Notes under the pieces: generated by a model
What the model saw: only the letters and a program-made list of their open reading frames with translations
Told to the model about the DNA's origin: nothing
Database searches by the model: none
Assembly: GCA_001643675.2 (NCBI GenBank)
Contig: LSRY02000071.1
Span: forward strand, 62,001-126,000
DNA length: 64,000 nucleotides
Origin: Monocercomonoides exilis
Lineage: Eukaryota; Preaxostyla; Oxymonadida; Polymastigidae
Direction of reading: 5' to 3'
Position numbers and translations under genes: made by a program
Part shown: in pieces, positions 1 to 11,337 of the stretch
Position numbering within the stretch: position 1 is the stretch's first letter
Layout of the letters: each line of letters begins with the position of its first letter

Positions 1-3000
1 TTTTGCAATTCACGAGACATATTGGAAAAAATAGTTTGACTTCTGGAGAGAAATGAATATTTTTGTTATTTTTTTCTCAAAGAAAATGAAAAATATGTGA
101 GGAAAAACATGAATTTTCAAGAATTTTATACATAATTCATTAAAACCTCCTTTCTCGATTAATCTAACAGTTGCTTCAAAAAATTAATAAAAAAATAAAT
201 TTTGGTAAGATGTAACAAATTGGGTCCCAATTTTTGCTGTGAAAAAATTAGAATGCTGTAGCAAATTTGACACACTCGAATGAAAACATTCTTCCAATGA
301 TATTTTTTGTTCTGAAAAATCATGATTTTTATTGAAAAATCCTATCATAACATTATTTTTAAATCATTATCACTCAAATGGTGGAACAGATCCATTCAAA
401 AATTTTTTCAGGATAATGAAAAGAAAACTTTAAAGATGATGAAATATCTACAGATTCTGTTAATAAAAACAATTTTATTTGAGGATTTTTTGATTAAAGT
501 TAAATAAAGAAGGAAATATGTTGGAGAATGAAGAAAAAATCTAATGTTTCTATCAATTTTTGAAAATTCTTGTTCGGTTTTTGGTAGTGAACCAGAATTG
601 TTCTTTAGATTTGTTAATTCGTTAAAACAAAATTATTCATTTTTTTATCGAATTATCAACAATGGAGTATTTTTAAGATATAATTCAAGATGATTATTAA
701 AAAAAATTTTTGGACCCAATTCTTTACACTTTACCTAAATATTCATATCTTAAAACCATTTTAAGTGAATTTTTTATTTTCAAAAAATTCTTTCATAGTG
801 TAAATTTTTTTTCAATGAAAACGCCTTTAGCGGTATATTTTGCCTCATGCATCATCCTGCAGAAGCATCATTCATGAGCATTGCAGCAAATGCACGAGTG
901 TCAATGATGCTTTGAATTAGAATTTCATTTTTCTTTCTTTTTTTATTGGTTTATTTGCTTAGCTCGTTATTTAATAAATGTGGAAATATCAACGCGTAAA
1001 AAATATAAGTTGAACAAATAAATCTGCACAACAAACTTTTGAAAAAACATCTGATATTGTTATTTTCACTTTTTCGTCTTATTTCTCAGTGTTTCTTGAA
1101 AATTTTCAAAGCGAAATTTTTTGACAGAAAACAAATGATATCAAAAAGGAATTAACTGTCGATTGAAAAATAGGAATTACTTTTCATTTAATAGCTGCTC
1201 ATTTTTTTCAGTGTGCATTTCTCACACAATCATGTTGTGCTTTGTTCAAAATGATATTATTTATTCAGAATTGTTTTATTCTTTATTTTTCCAACATATT
1301 TGTGTTGTTGGATAAAGAAGCCATGGGGATATGTTGGTGACTGATTTTTGAACACAACCAGGTTTATCATTTTATTCTGACCGTTATTTATATGAGTAAT
1401 AATTTTTGAAAAATCACAAAACACTTATTTTTTGTATTTCTTTTTGAAATGTTTTTTATTCATTTCAATTCCTTATGTTACTCATGCTTCACAAATGAGT
1501 TTGTCACAATAAATTTTGAATGAACAACAACGAAATGTGTTTGTCAATGTTTTGGGTGATAATCTTTGAAATCATAACTTTTTTAGAAGTGCTAATCAAT
1601 AAAACATTTATGTTTGAAATATAAATTTTTTTTTGTTGTTCCCAAAATACTTTATCAAAATTGATGTTGTGAACTGTTGAATTTGAATTTTCACTTATTT
1701 TCCTATGATGAATATTTTCTAATTAATGTTCGAAAGAAATTGTGATTTCAAAGATGATCACCCAAAACATTGACAAACACATTTCGTTGTTGTTCATTCA
1801 AAATTTATTGTGACAAACTCATTTGTGAAGCATGAGTAACATAAGGAATTGAAATGAATAAAAAACATTTCAAAAAGAAATACAAAAAATAAGTGTTTTG
1901 TGATTTTTCAAAAATTATTACTCATATAAATAACGGTCAGAATAAAATGATAAACCTGGTTGTGTTCAAAAATCAGTCACCAACATATCCCCATGGCTTC
2001 TTTATCCAACAACACAAATATGTTGGAAAAATAAAGAATAAAACAATTCTGAATAAATAATATCATTTTGAACAAAGCACAACATGATTGTGTGAGAAAT
2101 GCACACTGAAAAAAATGAGCAGCTATTAAATGAAAAGTAATTCCTATTTTTCAATCGACAGTTAATTCCTTTTTGATATCATTTGTTTTCTGTCAAAAAA
2201 TTTCGCTTTGAAAATTTTCAAGAAACACTGAGAAATAAGACGAAAAAGTGAAAATAACAATATCAGATGTTTTTTCAAAAGTTTGTTGTGCAGATTTATT
2301 TGTTCAACTTATATTTTTTACGCGTTGATATTTCCACATTTATTAAATAACGAGCTAAGCAAATAAACCAATAAAAAAAGAAAGAAAAATGAAATTCTAA
2401 TTCAAAGCATCATTGACACTCGTGCATTTGCTGCAATGCTCATGAATGATGCTTCTGCAGGATGATGCATGAGGCAAAATATACCGCTAAAGGCGTTTTC
2501 ATTGAAAAAAAATTTACACTATGAAAGAATTTTTTGAAAATAAAAAATTCACTTAAAATGGTTTTAAGATATGAATATTTAGGTAAAGTGTAAAGAATTG
2601 GGTCCAAAAATTTTTTTTAATAATCATCTTGAATTATATCTTAAAAATACTCCATTGTTGATAATTCGATAAAAAAATGAATAATTTTGTTTTAACGAAT
2701 TAACAAATCTAAAGAACAATTCTGGTTCACTACCAAAAACCGAACAAGAATTTTCAAAAATTGATAGAAACATTAGATTTTTTCTTCATTCTCCAACATA
2801 TTTCCTTCTTTATTTAACTTTAATCAAAAAATCCTCAAATAAAATTGTTTTTATTAACAGAATCTGTAGATATTTCATCATCTTTAAAGTTTTCTTTTCA
2901 TTATCCTGAAAAATTTTTGAATGGATCTGTTCCACCATTTGAGTGATAATGATTTAAAAATAATGTTATGATAGGATTTTTCAATAAAAATCATGATTTT

Positions 3001-3311
3001 TCAGAACAAAAATATCATTGGAAGAATGTTTTCATTCGAGTGTGTCAAATTTGCTACAGCATTCTAATTTTTCACAGCAAAAATTGGGACCCAATTTGTT
3101 ACATCTTACCAAAATTTATTTTTTATTAATTTTTTGAAGCAACTGTTAGATTAATCGAGAAAGGAGGTTTTAATGAATTATGTATAAAATTCTTGAAAAT
3201 TCATGTTTTTCCTCACATATTTTTCATTTTCTTTGAGAAAAAATAACAAAAATATTCATTTCTCTCCAGAAGTCAAACTATTTTTTCCAATATGTCTCGT
3301 GAATTGCAAAA
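1..3311. repeat. Palindrome P1 (two ~1.6 kb arms)
   Basis: The first bases reappear reverse-complemented at 3301-3311, and the match runs inward from both ends to about 1574 and 1743. Paired positions sum to 3312 at the outside and 3317 at the centre, so the arms differ by a few one-base indels in A/T runs (for example six T at 303-308 against five A in the mirror near 3007-3011). The arms are AT-rich and hold no convincing gene. Because position 1 still pairs, the left arm probably continues outside the window and could hold a mirror of the gene at 3273-5042. Confidence 0.95.
1554..1763. mobile_element. MITE-like inverted repeat at centre of P1
   Basis: A 210 bp unit bounded by 1554-1574 (GGGTGAT...TTTGAAATCA) and its inverted, slightly mismatched partner at 1743-1763. 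The interior (about 1575-1742) is not palindromic and encodes nothing. The same terminus recurs at the other palindromes and in solo elements at 16.2 and 16.8 kb. No transposase is present. The class assignment as a MITE is inference from size and termini only. Confidence 0.5.
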
Positions 3312-5042
3312 TAAGTGATACAAAAAAATCTTTTTTCTTTTCTTTTTAAGTTGAGAAAATTCCATTTGTTTTTTTTTTAAAAAAGAAGTGACGTTGACAA
3401 ATCGAACTGCTAATTTGGGTTGAGGAAAAAAGTTGACTGATTTGTTCTTTATTCTCTTCTCAGCAAATTTCCCAAAAAATAATGCCAGAAAATATTTGCC
3501 ATTCATTTGCTTCTCCACCTTCTTTTTATCATTTTTCCAAAATATTATTATCTTCTTTCCCCAGACATTGATTGTCGCCCCTTCACTCACATGCTTCCCA
3601 CTCAGCACTGTGATTGTCGAGCTCAGCTGCGCCATGCTCGACCCCACCGCATGCCCCACTGTCTTGCAAGGTGCTGCCTCACTCATCCCACACAGATTGC
3701 TCGAGTCACTTCCACCCACCCCAACAAACCGATCCTTCATCCCTTCCTTCAGCCAATCCTTCTTTTCTGTATATTGATAATACCAACTTCCAGATTTATA
3801 ATAACGGCACACTCTCGTATCATTGCTATTCGTTGTATATGATTCATAGAACGGGTTAGCCGATGAAAACAGATTGTAGTCATCTCGAAAATACACATCG
3901 TGGCCATATGGAGTGGAAGCGTTGCAACTACAATCATGGAAGAAGAAGAAATAGCAATAAATGTTGTTGCTTGGAGCTGTTGATTGATATGGATAAAAAT
4001 ACAATCCTCCGCCATATGATACAGCTGAGCACGAAATGAACTGGAGGCTCCTCATTTTGAATGCAGCTGGAACATTTTGGCAAAACATCCCTCCTCCGCC
4101 AGTGCTCGAAAGTGTACATGAAGTGAAGAAACACTCAAACACACAAGCACTCTCTCCTTTGCCACTTTCCGTTCCAACACATGAAGATCCAGAAATATTA
4201 AAAGAATTTAGAAAAAGTCCTCCTCCATTATATTTTGCAGAACATTTCTGGAATTCACAACCACTTATCCTGACACACGACGAAATTGATTCAGCAAGCA
4301 TCCCTCCTCCAGCCCAATTTTGAGCAGAGCATGCATTGAATGAGTTGTTCTCAATCTTGATGGAATTTATTGAAACGCAAAAAATTCCTCCACCATCCCA
4401 ATATGCAGTGCAGTCATTGAACGAACAAAACTTCACTGAAAGTGTTCCTGATGCCTTATTATACATGTAAATTGCTCCACCATTTGAAGTTCCATCTGAA
4501 TAAGAAGTTCCTGTTCCAGTTGTATTTGACCCATTCCACACACACCAAGTGAATGAATTCGCCCCATTGTCTGTAATCTGCTGTCTCGCTGGTTTCGATG
4601 GATTCCCTTCACTCCCATTGACTGCAACATTCTGAGACCGATAGCATCTGACAAATGAGGTGTTTGAGGCAGCCAATGAAGATGAGGGGCTGTTCAGCGA
4701 GGGGACAATGCCCCCATCATACACATCCCACACTGATGAAAATGTGCATCCACTCATCAGAAATGATGTTTGGCTCAGACTTTCACCCAGTTGTCTTGTT
4801 TTCTGTGGATTTGTGGAGACGTTGAAGAAGGTCAGTTTGGAAAGAGATACAAGGGGTGCCAGGGGAGGTGCCAGAAACGGGGCTGACATCACACAAAAAG
4901 ATGAGAAACCAGACTCACTCACCAGAACACTCCCTCCTCCTTCGCTTTCTTCTTCTCTTTTTTCTTCTCTTCTTTCACTTCCTCTTCCTCCACCTCTCTT
5001 TCCTCCGCTCTCTCCTCCTTCATCTCTTCCTCTACCTCTCAA
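3273..5042 (-). CDS. Beta-helix family protein, copy 1 (fragment)
   Basis: A 589-residue frame read leftward. Family landmarks in order: a Gly/Arg/Glu-rich lead (residues 1-40), LVSESGFSSFC, DGGIVPSLN, TSFVRC, ANSFTWCVWNGS, then rungs GGAI, GGGI, GGGM, GGGL, GGGM, GGGL with FxxC steps, YGHDVYF, and DWLKEGMKDRFVGVGGSD. This is the most diverged copy; its link block (EGMKDRF...PCKTVGHAV) differs from the two forms seen elsewhere. Homology stops near residue 490 (after GKKIIIFW), and the last ~95 residues are Lys-rich chance coding that runs into palindrome P1. The first codon is TTG, so the frame is internal to a longer gene. Likely role is a secreted or surface adhesin-like protein (inference); no signal peptide or membrane segment is visible. 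Confidence 0.75.
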   Translation of the reverse strand: MRGRGRDEGGESGGKRGGGRGSERREEKREEESEGGGSVLVSESGFSSFCVMSAPFLAPPLAPLVSLSKLTFFNVSTNPQKTRQLGESLSQTSFLMSGCTFSSVWDVYDGGIVPSLNSPSSSLAASNTSFVRCYRSQNVAVNGSEGNPSKPARQQITDNGANSFTWCVWNGSNTTGTGTSYSDGTSNGGAIYMYNKASGTLSVKFCSFNDCTAYWDGGGIFCVSINSIKIENNSFNACSAQNWAGGGMLAESISSCVRISGCEFQKCSAKYNGGGLFLNSFNISGSSCVGTESGKGESACVFECFFTSCTLSSTGGGGMFCQNVPAAFKMRSLQFISCSAVSYGGGLYFYPYQSTAPSNNIYCYFFFFHDCSCNASTPYGHDVYFRDDYNLFSSANPFYESYTTNSNDTRVCRYYKSGSWYYQYTEKKDWLKEGMKDRFVGVGGSDSSNLCGMSEAAPCKTVGHAVGSSMAQLSSTITVLSGKHVSEGATINVWGKKIIIFWKNDKKKVEKQMNGKYFLALFFGKFAEKRIKNKSVNFFPQPKLAVRFVNVTSFLKKKQMEFSQLKKKRKKIFLYHLFCNSRDILEKIV

Positions 5043-6204
5043 TAAAATATTTCTTATGACTCCAAAAATCTTACAACCCTTTTCTTGTCCCTTTCTGCTG
5101 CATATGTGATGAATCTCATAAAAAATATATAACAGACCTTCGCTGTCAATGCATTTTTATAATTAATGATCCTATATAGCTTTTTCTCAAGCTAATTCCG
5201 CCATTGACCTTCACTTTCTATCGTTTGATGTAATTTCACTCCCTTGAAGTTTTACGAAAACGCCAGCAAAAACAATTTTGTTCAAACAAATAAAAAGAAA
5301 AACAATAAATCATATTAAAAATAGGTCAAATAATATCACCAATAAAAATGTCATACCTTTGTTTTCCTTTTCTCTCGCTCACTTTTCTCAAAGAATCATC
5401 GTATTCCTTGTCCCCTCATCCCTTCCATCATCTCCAACAAAAACAAAACATGCTGCAATCTCCATCCATAAAGATATCCCTTTTGGTTTATATTCCGAGG
5501 AGCATTCCTTTCTCCTTTTTTGAATAATTCTTTGTTGAACTGACTTTCCTCTATTTTTCTCCAAAATCTCTTTTCTCTTTTTTCTTCTTCATATCCTCCC
5601 TTAATTCATATTTCCCATTCATTCCCTTCTTTCAGCTCTTCTTCGGATGTTCCAAAAAAAAAAAAAAAAAATTCATTCTTCTAATTCCTCTTGTTTTCCT
5701 TCTTCATCTCTTTTTCTTTTCCCTATCTTCTGCTTCAGCTTCAGCTTCTTTTTCTTCTTCTCGAATTTTAATCAAATTTCTTCTTCTGCTGTATCATCAA
5801 TTCCTTGATCTCATTTTTGGCTTTTAACAAGATTCGTCCTATATGTCTTCCAAAACCTTCTAAAATTTTTTAATCTTCTTTTCATTTCATTCATTTGCAT
5901 TTTGCGCCCGCTCATTTCACTCAACGTTCTGCAATTGTCATATCCTGACTTCTTTTAATGCATCCAACATCCTCTTTTTCCACATCCCACGTTCATTCAT
6001 TGCCATCGAGCAGTCCTGTGAAAAAACCTAATTTCATTAATAAAAAATAACATTTGATAAAAAATATTAATAAAAAAATGCAAACCTATATCTTTCGCAA
6101 TGACCGCCTTTCGCTGACTTTTTCTTTCTTCTTCTTTTTAAAATATTAACAAAAGCTCAATCCTCTGTTCTGCTTCCACTCAAATAACCTTCACAAACTC
6201 CGTT
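5043..6204 (-). other. Conserved upstream module of copy 1
   Basis: No long frame, but several stretches on the minus strand match the DNA upstream of other copies, especially 51.9-52.7 kb before copy 8. These include the stretch around 5760-5800 encoding a Lys/Phe-rich string and 5940-6027, which reads MNERGMWKKRMLDALKEVRI. It also holds a poly(A) run near 5651-5669. The conserved peptides suggest spliced upstream exons of the beta-helix gene, now partly decayed. Confidence 0.45.
6028..6085 (-). other. Candidate intron (58 nt)
   Basis: On the minus strand this starts GTTTGC and ends GAAATTAG. It is A/T-only inside and separates conserved flanks. The downstream flank (GGTTTTTTCACAGG...) is shared with the equivalent place before copy 8 (52060/52061), where another GT...AG candidate ends identically. 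Confidence 0.45.
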
Positions 6205-6570
6205 CTATAAAAAACAAGCAATGAAGAAGATTCTATCCAAAGAACCCCTTCCCATCTCTTTCCACTCAATTGTCTTCTTCTTCTCTCCATTTCCCCTCAA
6301 AACAACAACAATACCACTCCACCAAATATCACAATCCATGTCCTCCCCAGCTCCCATTGCCCTTCTTCCAACCAATAAAAAAATAAATACCTCCATCCTT
6401 TTTCTGTCTCTTTCCATTGCAAGACACCCTTTCGTAGTCAGCTCCTCATCTTCCTCTGCCTCCACACCTCCAATGCAAAGTGCCAGCGCTGATGTTCCTT
6501 CTTCCCGTCTTCCTCCACCTCTGCCTCCATCCCTTGCCCTGCAAATGAGAGGCGCGACCAAACGGTTCAC
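6205..6570 (-). CDS. Conserved anonymous exon-like ORF
   Basis: A 121-residue minus-strand frame beginning NRLVAPLICRARDGGRG and continuing with EEGTSALALCIGGVEAEED. The same peptide is encoded on the plus strand at 51430-51627, upstream of copy 8, with substitutions that mostly preserve the frame (NRLAAPLICR, GGVETEEDEEL). It lies in the direction of copy 1 and may be an upstream exon of that gene. I do not recognise a domain. The opposite-strand frame here is a compositional shadow. Confidence 0.35.
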   Translation of the reverse strand: MNRLVAPLICRARDGGRGGGRREEGTSALALCIGGVEAEEDEELTTKGCLAMERDRKRMEVFIFLLVGRRAMGAGEDMDCDIWWSGIVVVLRGNGEKKKTIEWKEMGRGSLDRIFFIACFL

Positions 6571-6577
6571 AAAATAA

Positions 6578-7093
6578 ATTATATAAAAATATGAAGAAAA
6601 TTTTTCTTTCGTTTTTCTTCTTCTTCAACCCCATTTCCCCCTCTACTTGTACATCCACAAATACTCTCCCTCTTGTTCCGCCTCATATGAACCCTCCTCT
6701 CTCTCTCTACATTTGAAAATAAAAAAACATCTCCTCCCCATATCTCTCCATCCCTCATCCTCTCCTCCAATAAATATTCCATTCACTCCACTCATCTTCC
6801 GCCCTTCTTATCTTCCCCCTCGCCCCACCTCCTCAACAACAAATTCCATTTCTCAAATAACAAACATCCCTCCAACTCATTCCAACTCGCAAAAATCTCA
6901 ACAACAACCCCTCCCAACCTCATCCCAATCCATCTCCCGCACATCCATTTTGCCTCTTAAATCTCACAAAAATGCCTCTTTCTCCCTCCAAAAAAATATT
7001 CTTTTATCGTTCCTTTCCCCCTCCAAAACCCTGCTTCCTCCAAAAACTCAACTTCATCACCCCATACCACAAATCCATCCTTTTGTTATCGCA
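6578..7093. other. Low-complexity spacer, equals inverted 50.9-51.4 kb
   Basis: C/T-rich on the plus strand (purine-rich on the minus strand), with open but low-complexity frames in several registers. It is the diverged inverse of about 50900-51430. I see no gene beyond the adjacent ORF. Confidence 0.4.
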
Positions 7094-8090
7094 TTGTCTT
7101 CATATGCCCGTTCAGCAACGACACATCGAGTAGGACTTTCTTTTCTTTTGTGGCTCTAATTCGTTATGGAAAATGATCAAGTTTTGCCAAATGCTCAGAA
7201 ACTGCCAACGGGGACAGATTCCGAAGCTAAAACAAAGGCAGGTTGACTAAGTGAAATATTTCCAGTGAAAAGGTTGGGTATTACAAAAGAATATCTGCTT
7301 GATGGAAGATGAAATTGTTTATTTTGATTGTTGGAATGCTGTGGAGCAACAATATTTTCGATGGAAATGAAGAATTTTCGATGTATGTATTTTATATTGT
7401 TCTGTTGATTGTGAAGATGTTATCGTCCGTATCCTCTCCAAAGTCGTGATTCAGTCAATTTATTTAAAATGGACGATTTATTCCATGCAGAGGAGAACAA
7501 CGAGGAAGCGAGACAAATGTTATCTTACAAATATATTATTAGAGCCTGAATGTATTTTATCATAAATGTTTATGTGACTTATAATGGACTCAACATGCGC
7601 GATGGATAGAAATTCGATGAAAAATGAATATTGATGGAGCAGAAATCGACGGGATTGGAAGATGTCCAAGACAAAAAAGGAAGAATAGCCAATCTCTATG
7701 AAAAGGCTGCCTTTTTTTTAAAAAGAGGAAGAGGACATTTTCAGAAAAATTTTATTGGGGAGATTGAGCAGATGAGTGTAAAAGGACTTTGGAGGCAGCT
7801 AGAGCAGGACAAGGCGCGTTTCTTGGGATGAGAAGGGCAAGACATTGATTTTATGGACCGGGGGGAGCGATGGAACTGGATTAGATTACTTGGCTTGAGA
7901 GGCGAAAATAAGAGGAAAACAGACAATTTGGCGTAATACAAGCAGCTGGAGGCAAATGATAGGTAAAATGGATTTGAGTCATTTAACCTTTGTCTTCAGC
8001 CTTCTATCATTGAAACGTTATTCACAAGAGCAGAGAACGAGGTTGCGATGCTGAAGATATCTTCTGACAGAAGACACATAGTATTCAAAC
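7094..8090 (+). pseudogene. Decayed anonymous coding segments, inverse paralogue of 49960-50900
   Basis: Three stretches keep amino-acid similarity with the minus strand of 49.96-50.9 kb: about 7150-7250 (MIKFCQMLRNCQRG), about 7380-7500 (CILYCSVDCEDVIVRILSKV) and 7860-8050 (ESFNLCLQPSIIE, AENEV). A third relative of the middle piece is at 40195-40392. The left copy has lost its frame: there are stops in the CILYC piece, six G instead of five near 7860, and one base missing near 7975. The protein family is unrecognised. Conservation across diverged DNA suggests a former gene rather than chance. Confidence 0.45.
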
Positions 8091-9131
8091 TTGACAATAA
8101 CATCGCATTCACCATCTTCATCATCTTCATCTCTGTCATTGCCATCATTGCTGTCATTATCTTCTTCTTCTTCATTAAAAATTATATTGAAGGATTTTTA
8201 TTATTTGTGTGTTATTCGAGCGGAATCAGTGCCGAGGATTGGAAATAAAGCAAGTTGTTGGAAGCAGAACAGAATCACTTTCATTGATGTTGAGATTGGC
8301 AGCGGAGACAGATCAGCTGGGTGTTGTTGGCAGAAAAGGACAATATTTTGAGAGGCGCTCGAAGAAGAAGAAAGTGTGTGAAGATTGGCAATAAATATAT
8401 TTCAGAGTTTGTTTTGTATTATTTTTTTTTCCTCCAATTTTTTCAAATATTTATTTATTTATTTTGAGGGATTAAGATTTACGGAAGGACATTTTCAGGC
8501 AACGAATGAACATGGGAAAAAGAGCATATTTGATGCTTTTCAGAAAGCAGGCAATGACAATTTTTTTAGAATATCGAAGAATGAGCCAGAGGTATTAAAT
8601 GAAATGAATGGAAGAGGAGGGATTTGAAGATTTATGTTGAATTTTGAAAAAGAAGGAGAGAAAGCAACAGAAAAGGATAATCGGAAAATAGAAGAAATGG
8701 CTGAAGAAGAAATTTGAAAAAAATTAGAGAAGAAGAAAAGAAAAAAGGAAGAAGAAGAAAAGGAAGAAGATTGAAAAAAGAAAATGGTACTGATTTGTGA
8801 TATTTTTAATATCAATTTTATGTATTTTTTTATATTTTTTCTTTATTTTTTTTAATGATAATAGGGACTTTTGCATGAATATTCAAAAGCGAAGAATGCG
8901 AATGGAATATGGAAAGAAGGAAGAAAATTGAAACAAAAGGCAAAAAAGAGATGAGGGGAAGCCATGATGATCAGAAGGGGAAGAAGAAGCAGAAAAAATG
9001 ATACAATCATATTGAGATATTTTGCAACGTTGTGCTAAAGGCGTTGAGAAGAGAAGGTTGCGTTGAAGAAAGAATTTCAGTAAGCGAATAACAATTCTCA
9101 TCTTTTTGCCAATTTTTTCTCATCGCCTTTC
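8091..9131 (+). other. Conserved upstream module of copy 2
   Basis: Begins with a TCATCTTC-type microsatellite (8105-8175) like the serine tails that end copies 2, 3 and 8, so it probably marks the stump of a lost preceding copy. It then carries segments shared with other upstream modules: 8500-8560 (NEHGKKSIFDAFQKAGNDN), a Lys/Glu-rich stretch at 8690-8780, and 8865-8920 (HEYSKAKNANGIW). Stops interrupt any single frame. It reads as decayed exons or a transcribed leader. Confidence 0.4.
8787..8864 (+). other. Candidate intron (78 nt)
   Basis: GTACTG...AATAG, A/T-rich inside. The paralogous site upstream of copy 8 has GTACGG...GCAG at 52355-52462 with the same flanks (AAAATG before, a GG(G)ACTTTTGC-like start after). 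Confidence 0.45.
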
Positions 9132-10613
9132 ATGCCCCTTATATCCCTCTTTCATTTGACATTTTTCAACATGTCAACGGAATCCACAGATTATCCATCC
9201 CCAGCAACTATGTCAACCCAAACCTCATATCTTATGAACAGCTGTTCATTCTCATCAGTCTGTGATGCATATGATGGCGGGATTGTTCATTCTTTGAACA
9301 ACCCCTTGGCTTCTCTAACTGCCTCAAACACTTCATTTATTGGGTGTTGTCGAACAAGGAATGTTGTATGTGAAGGAAATGCAGATAGAAAATTGACTCC
9401 AGGGAGACAGAATGAAACATTCAATGGAGCAAACTCATTCACTTGGTGCGAGTGGAACGGATCGAGGACAACAGGAACAAACAATGATTACACCGATGTT
9501 GCTTCAAATGGAGGGGCCATCTGCATGTATGGTCAATCAAATGCCACTGTTTCAATTAAGCACTGCTCTTTCAACAACTGCAATGCTTTCTTTGATGGAG
9601 GGGGAATCATGTGTGCAAACATAAAATCGGTTGAAATTGAAAGCAACTATTTCAATTCATGTTCAGCTCAAGTGAATGTTGGGGGAGGGATATGTGTTTA
9701 TATTATTTCAACATGTGTTCGGATCAGCAAATGTGACTTTCAAAATTGCAAAGCAAAAGAACGAGGAGGAGGACTTTTTCTTGAGAATTTCCAGGTTTCA
9801 GAAGGATGCATTGGAGAAGAAAATGGAGAAGGGGAGAGTGCGTGTGTGTTTGACTGCAGTTTCACTTCATGTTCACTTACGAACAGTTGGGGTGGAGGTA
9901 TGTATTGCTACAATATTCCTACAGCATTCAAAATGAGGAGCATTCAGTTCATTTCATGTTCAGCAACGTCAGCAGGTGGAGGATTGTATTTTTATCCAAA
10001 TCAAGCAACAGCACCAGATGATAAAATTTATTGTTATTTTTTGTTCTTTCATGAATGCAAATGCAGAACAACCTCTACTCCGTATGGACATGATGTTGAA
10101 TACGTTGATTCTTTCAATGTCTATTTGAATTCAGGAAATCCGTTCTATGAATGTTACACCACAAACACGAATGAACAGAGAATGTGCTATGCATACAACT
10201 ACTCGAATGCAGGTGCCTGGTCTCATCAGCACACAGAAAAGTGGAATTGGCTGAAGAGAGGGATTCTCAACCGGTTTGTGGCAGTGAGTGGTGGAGGCGA
10301 AGAAGAGTTGTGTGGATTGGATGAGTCAAGTGCATGCAGAACCATTGGTGTTGCAGTTGATAAGAGCAAGATCCAGGTGAGTCTGTCAGTCACACTGATG
10401 GGCGGGAATCACATAAGTGAGACAGCAACAATTGAAATTGGAACAAAAAAGATTATTGTTGTTGGGGCAGGCATTGAGAAAAGTTCGAATGGAACAGAAG
10501 CGAATTCGTATTCTTCGTCTTCTTCGCCTTTATCTCCATATTCGCCTTCTTCGCCATCATTTACTCCTCTTAATTTGTCAATTTCATTTTTTCATTCTAT
10601 TTGTTCTTCTTAA
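9132..10613 (+). CDS. Beta-helix family protein, copy 2
   Basis: A 493-residue frame with an in-frame ATG, but that ATG falls inside the conserved LVSLSxLTFFNIST segment and so is probably not the native start. DGGIVHSLNNP lies near residue 48 and ANSFTWCEWNGS near 100. GG(A/G)(I/L/M) rungs follow at about 128, 155, 183, 210, 250 and 284, each followed by Cys-rich FxxC/NC steps, then YGHDVEYVD and the type-B link WLKRGILNRFVAVSGGG...CRTIGVAV near 372-415. After KSSNGTE the family sequence stops and a Ser/Pro tail (SSSSSPLSPYSP) closes the frame. The predicted fold is a right-handed parallel beta-helix; the role as a surface or secreted adhesin is inferred. First member of a head-to-tail trio with copies 3 and 4. 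Confidence 0.75.
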   Translation: MPLISLFHLTFFNMSTESTDYPSPATMSTQTSYLMNSCSFSSVCDAYDGGIVHSLNNPLASLTASNTSFIGCCRTRNVVCEGNADRKLTPGRQNETFNGANSFTWCEWNGSRTTGTNNDYTDVASNGGAICMYGQSNATVSIKHCSFNNCNAFFDGGGIMCANIKSVEIESNYFNSCSAQVNVGGGICVYIISTCVRISKCDFQNCKAKERGGGLFLENFQVSEGCIGEENGEGESACVFDCSFTSCSLTNSWGGGMYCYNIPTAFKMRSIQFISCSATSAGGGLYFYPNQATAPDDKIYCYFLFFHECKCRTTSTPYGHDVEYVDSFNVYLNSGNPFYECYTTNTNEQRMCYAYNYSNAGAWSHQHTEKWNWLKRGILNRFVAVSGGGEEELCGLDESSACRTIGVAVDKSKIQVSLSVTLMGGNHISETATIEIGTKKIIVVGAGIEKSSNGTEANSYSSSSSPLSPYSPSSPSFTPLNLSISFFHSICSS

Positions 10614-11337
10614 CAATTATCATCATCTTCCACTTCTTCATCTTCTGAGTCGTCCTCGCCTATTTTATGAAAGCACAAGTTGAAGGAGCAATTCGAATGG
10701 AAGCAGAACAGGAGAATGGAAATGGGATGTTTATTTTTGGAGGAGCAGAAGAGATACAAAGCTGTTGATTGAATGATGGAAGAATGAGATGAGGGGAAAT
10801 GAGTGCTTTTGCAGAAAGGACGATATTTTGAGAAGAAGAAAGAAGAAGAACAGAAACAATGAAGAATGGAGATTATACAAGGTTTGAATTCATATTTTTT
10901 TATTTTTAATAAAAGAAATAACATTTTATCAAAATTTTCTAATATATATTTTTATTTGAAATTAGGATCTTTTTGGAAGAATATCTTCATCTGATAAAAG
11001 CGCAAGATATGAGAAAAGATGGATTTTGAGGCAATCCCGGGAAGATGGCAGAAGGCAGGAAATGGAATGGGCATGGATGAGTGAGCAAAGGGAAACATAT
11101 GAAATGGATGGAAAAGAAGGGATTTGCGAAATGGAAAAGGTATTTTGAAAAGGGGGAGGGGAAGCGATAAAAGATAGAGAGAAGAGAAATTGAAGAAATG
11201 GCAGAAGGAGAAATTTGAGAAATAGTTGAGAAGAAGAAGGCATTAATAAGAAAACAGATTGAAAAGGAATGAAAGGAGGGAAATAAGAGGAAAAAGGAAT
11301 TTGAAGATCGAATGTTTTGAGGAGCATTTGAAGAAGA
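10614..11337 (+). other. Upstream module of copy 3
   Basis: Starts right after the serine-tail microsatellite and is homologous to 48.8-49.5 kb in reverse. It carries a Lys/Glu-rich stretch near 11200-11245 that matches the modules before copies 2 and 8. No uninterrupted frame. Confidence 0.4.
10882..10965 (+). other. Candidate intron (84 nt)
   Basis: GTTTGA...GAAATTAG with a TCTAAT-like string inside. The inverted paralogue near 49176-49250 keeps the acceptor, but its donor appears as GC, so splicing there is uncertain. Confidence 0.4.

Noticed and set aside
6221-7159. Pro/Ser-rich plus-strand frames
   Set aside because: They are shadows of purine-rich minus-strand sequence. The minus-strand peptide, not these, is conserved at 51.4 kb.
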